Source: an uncultured candidate division WPS-2 bacterium
GTDB taxonomy: Bacteria > Vulcanimicrobiota > Vulcanimicrobiia > Vulcanimicrobiales > Vulcanimicrobiaceae
DNA: 64,000 nucleotides
Reading direction: 5' to 3'
Assembly (NCBI GenBank): GCA_937927945.1
Contig: CALEYW010000033.1
Span: 23,343 to 87,342 of the forward strand
The notes below the pieces were generated by a model. The model worked only from the letters and a program-made list of their open reading frames with translations, did no database searches and had not been told where the DNA came from. Below, in pieces: positions 63,097-64,000 of this stretch. Made by a program: the position numbers and the translations under genes. The number at the start of each line of letters is the position of its first letter. Within the stretch, counting starts at the first letter, position 1.

Positions 63097-63969
63097 ATAC
63101 CGAATCGTCCCGCGATACGCCTTGCTGTTCGCCCGAAGGATCGTCGGTTTCTGGTTGAGTTGCCGAGACGCCCTCCTGCCGCACAGCGGTCGGTGCTGCG
63201 CGCGAAGGTTATTCTCGACGCGGCAAAGAGGCTGCCGCACACGGAGATCGCCAAGCGAGTGGGCATCTCCCGGAACGGCGTCATGGAGATTCGCGCACGA
63301 TTCCTCGAACGAGGCGTGGAAAGTGTCCTGGCCGACGCCCCGCGCCCTGGCCGGCCGAAACTCGTCACGGCAAAGACCATCGAGGAGTTGACGCAAACGG
63401 TCATGGCTTCGCCGCCCAAGAACGCGACGCACTGGAGTTCGCGGACCCTCGCGAAGAAATTTGGCATTAGCCGGAGCACCGTGCAACGGATTCTCCTTGC
63501 TCACGGGTTGAAGCCGCATCGGATCCGCACGTTCAAGTTCAGTCGCGACCCGCACTTTGCGGAGAAGCTCAGAGATGTCGTCGGACTGTACATCAACCCG
63601 CCGACGAACGCGATTGTGCTGAGCGTCGCCGAGAAAAGCAGCGTCCAGGCCTTGGAGCGGACTGCTCCCATTCTTCCCCTGCGTCCAGGCTTGCCCGCCG
63701 CGCAAACGCACGACTACATCCGCAATGGAATAACGACACTGTTCGCGGCGCTTGACACGCTGACCGGACGGGTGATCGAGCGCTGCTTGCCGCGTCATCG
63801 GCACACGGAGTTCTTGCAGTTCTTGGACCACATCGAGAGCAGTGTGCCGGCGAAGCTCGACGTGCACATCATCATGGACAACTATGCAACGCATAAGCAT
63901 CCGCTGGTGAAGGCCTGGTTTGCTGAACGTCCTCGCTTCCTTGTCCTGGGAACGCTCGCGAGAAATTGA
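63097..63969 (+). pseudogene. IS630-family transposase, decayed and truncated
   Basis: The frame reads as IS630: an HTH region (EIAKRVGISRNGVMEIRARFLERGVESVLADAPRPGRP), a second HTH (LAKKFGISRSTVQRILLAHGLKPHRIRTFKFSRDPHF), and the DDE core. The first catalytic Asp, normally VxxDEKS, is Ala (VLSVAEKSSVQALERT). The second Asp is present in VHIIMDNYATHKHP. The last Glu region is lost because the gene is cut at about 63945 by foreign DNA. The expected start codon is ATA at 63097. It cannot be active. Confidence 0.82.
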
Positions 63970-63995
63970 ACCCTTACGCTCGCGAAATTTGAACC
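63952..63995. repeat. Two direct repeats, probable end of another insertion sequence
   Basis: ACGCTCGCGAGAAATTGAACC (63952-63972, shown in part) and ACGCTCGCGAAATTTGAACC (63976-63995) are near-identical 20-mers spaced 24 bases apart. Repeats of this kind occur at IS21-type ends. They begin exactly where homology of the IS630 gene stops, so this element, running out of the window, truncated it. Confidence 0.55.
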
Positions 63996-64000
63996 GCCCC

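Overview
The window is dense, high-GC bacterial chromosome. An outer membrane is shown by a TonB-dependent receptor and an OprB-type porin. Motility genes (CheR, CheB, a FliA-type sigma factor, a FliK-like protein and a free-standing FlhB C-terminal domain) lie together in an order that recalls the Firmicutes ylqG-ylqH arrangement. Similar combinations occur in deep-branching diderm lineages such as Eremiobacterota/Vulcanimicrobiota (WPS-2); this placement is inference from gene content, not a demonstrated assignment.

Layout. 1-2.1 kb: tail of an ArsR regulator, ftsY, an aldo/keto reductase. 2.1-10.8 kb (minus): two S10-type serine carboxypeptidases, then the flagellar/chemotaxis block. 10.9-15.4 kb: an orphan peptide-type ABC permease, a geranylgeranyl-reductase-family flavoprotein, and a K+-independent proton-pumping pyrophosphatase with a clear terminator. 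15.5-16.8 kb: a protein with two GX2H motifs (EreA/ChaN/TIKI superfamily pattern) behind a DUF4157-like leader. 16.8-20.3 kb: PadR plus DJ-1/PfpI, divergent from a carotenoid oxygenase, with a PadR operator between. 20.3-22.5 kb: GGDEF-EAL protein and a 51-aa zinc ribbon. 22.6-31.7 kb: a LacI-type regulator divides two operons: ABC uptake genes with Gfo/Idh/MocA, DUF993 and sugar-isomerase enzymes on one side, and an MLE-type enolase plus a maleylacetate-reductase-like enzyme on the other. 31.7-41.9 kb: broken DUF72 gene, TonB receptor, stand-alone ATP-dependent DNA ligase, chemoreceptor, a hicAB locus split by an IS110 element, LigD-type polymerase and exonuclease III. 41.9-51.6 kb: histone-H1-like protein, threonine dehydratase, small regulators, a second damaged hicAB, a molybdate-type binding protein, one broken and one intact secreted phosphoesterase, and a small operon of unknown secreted proteins. 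51.7-56.2 kb: MFS transporter, GT39-type glycosyltransferase, acyltransferase.

The most interesting stretch is 56.3-59.3 kb. Two M-box (ykoK) magnesium riboswitches stand in tandem, each followed by an intrinsic terminator and then, at identical spacing, by a strong Shine-Dalgarno and a very short ORF whose peptide carries a shared Asp-Gln-Pro-Pro-Pro core. The second unit leads into an NRAMP-related transporter whose frame is broken at a C5 tract. This looks like a double-layered magnesium control region: riboswitch first, nascent proline-rich leader peptide second.

A second theme is decay. Two hicA genes, a DUF72 gene and a phosphoesterase keep both ends but lack their conserved core, and three genes carry single-base frameshifts. 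A dead IS630 copy is cut at the right edge by what looks like the end of another insertion sequence. Whether these lesions are biological or come from assembly cannot be settled from the sequence alone.
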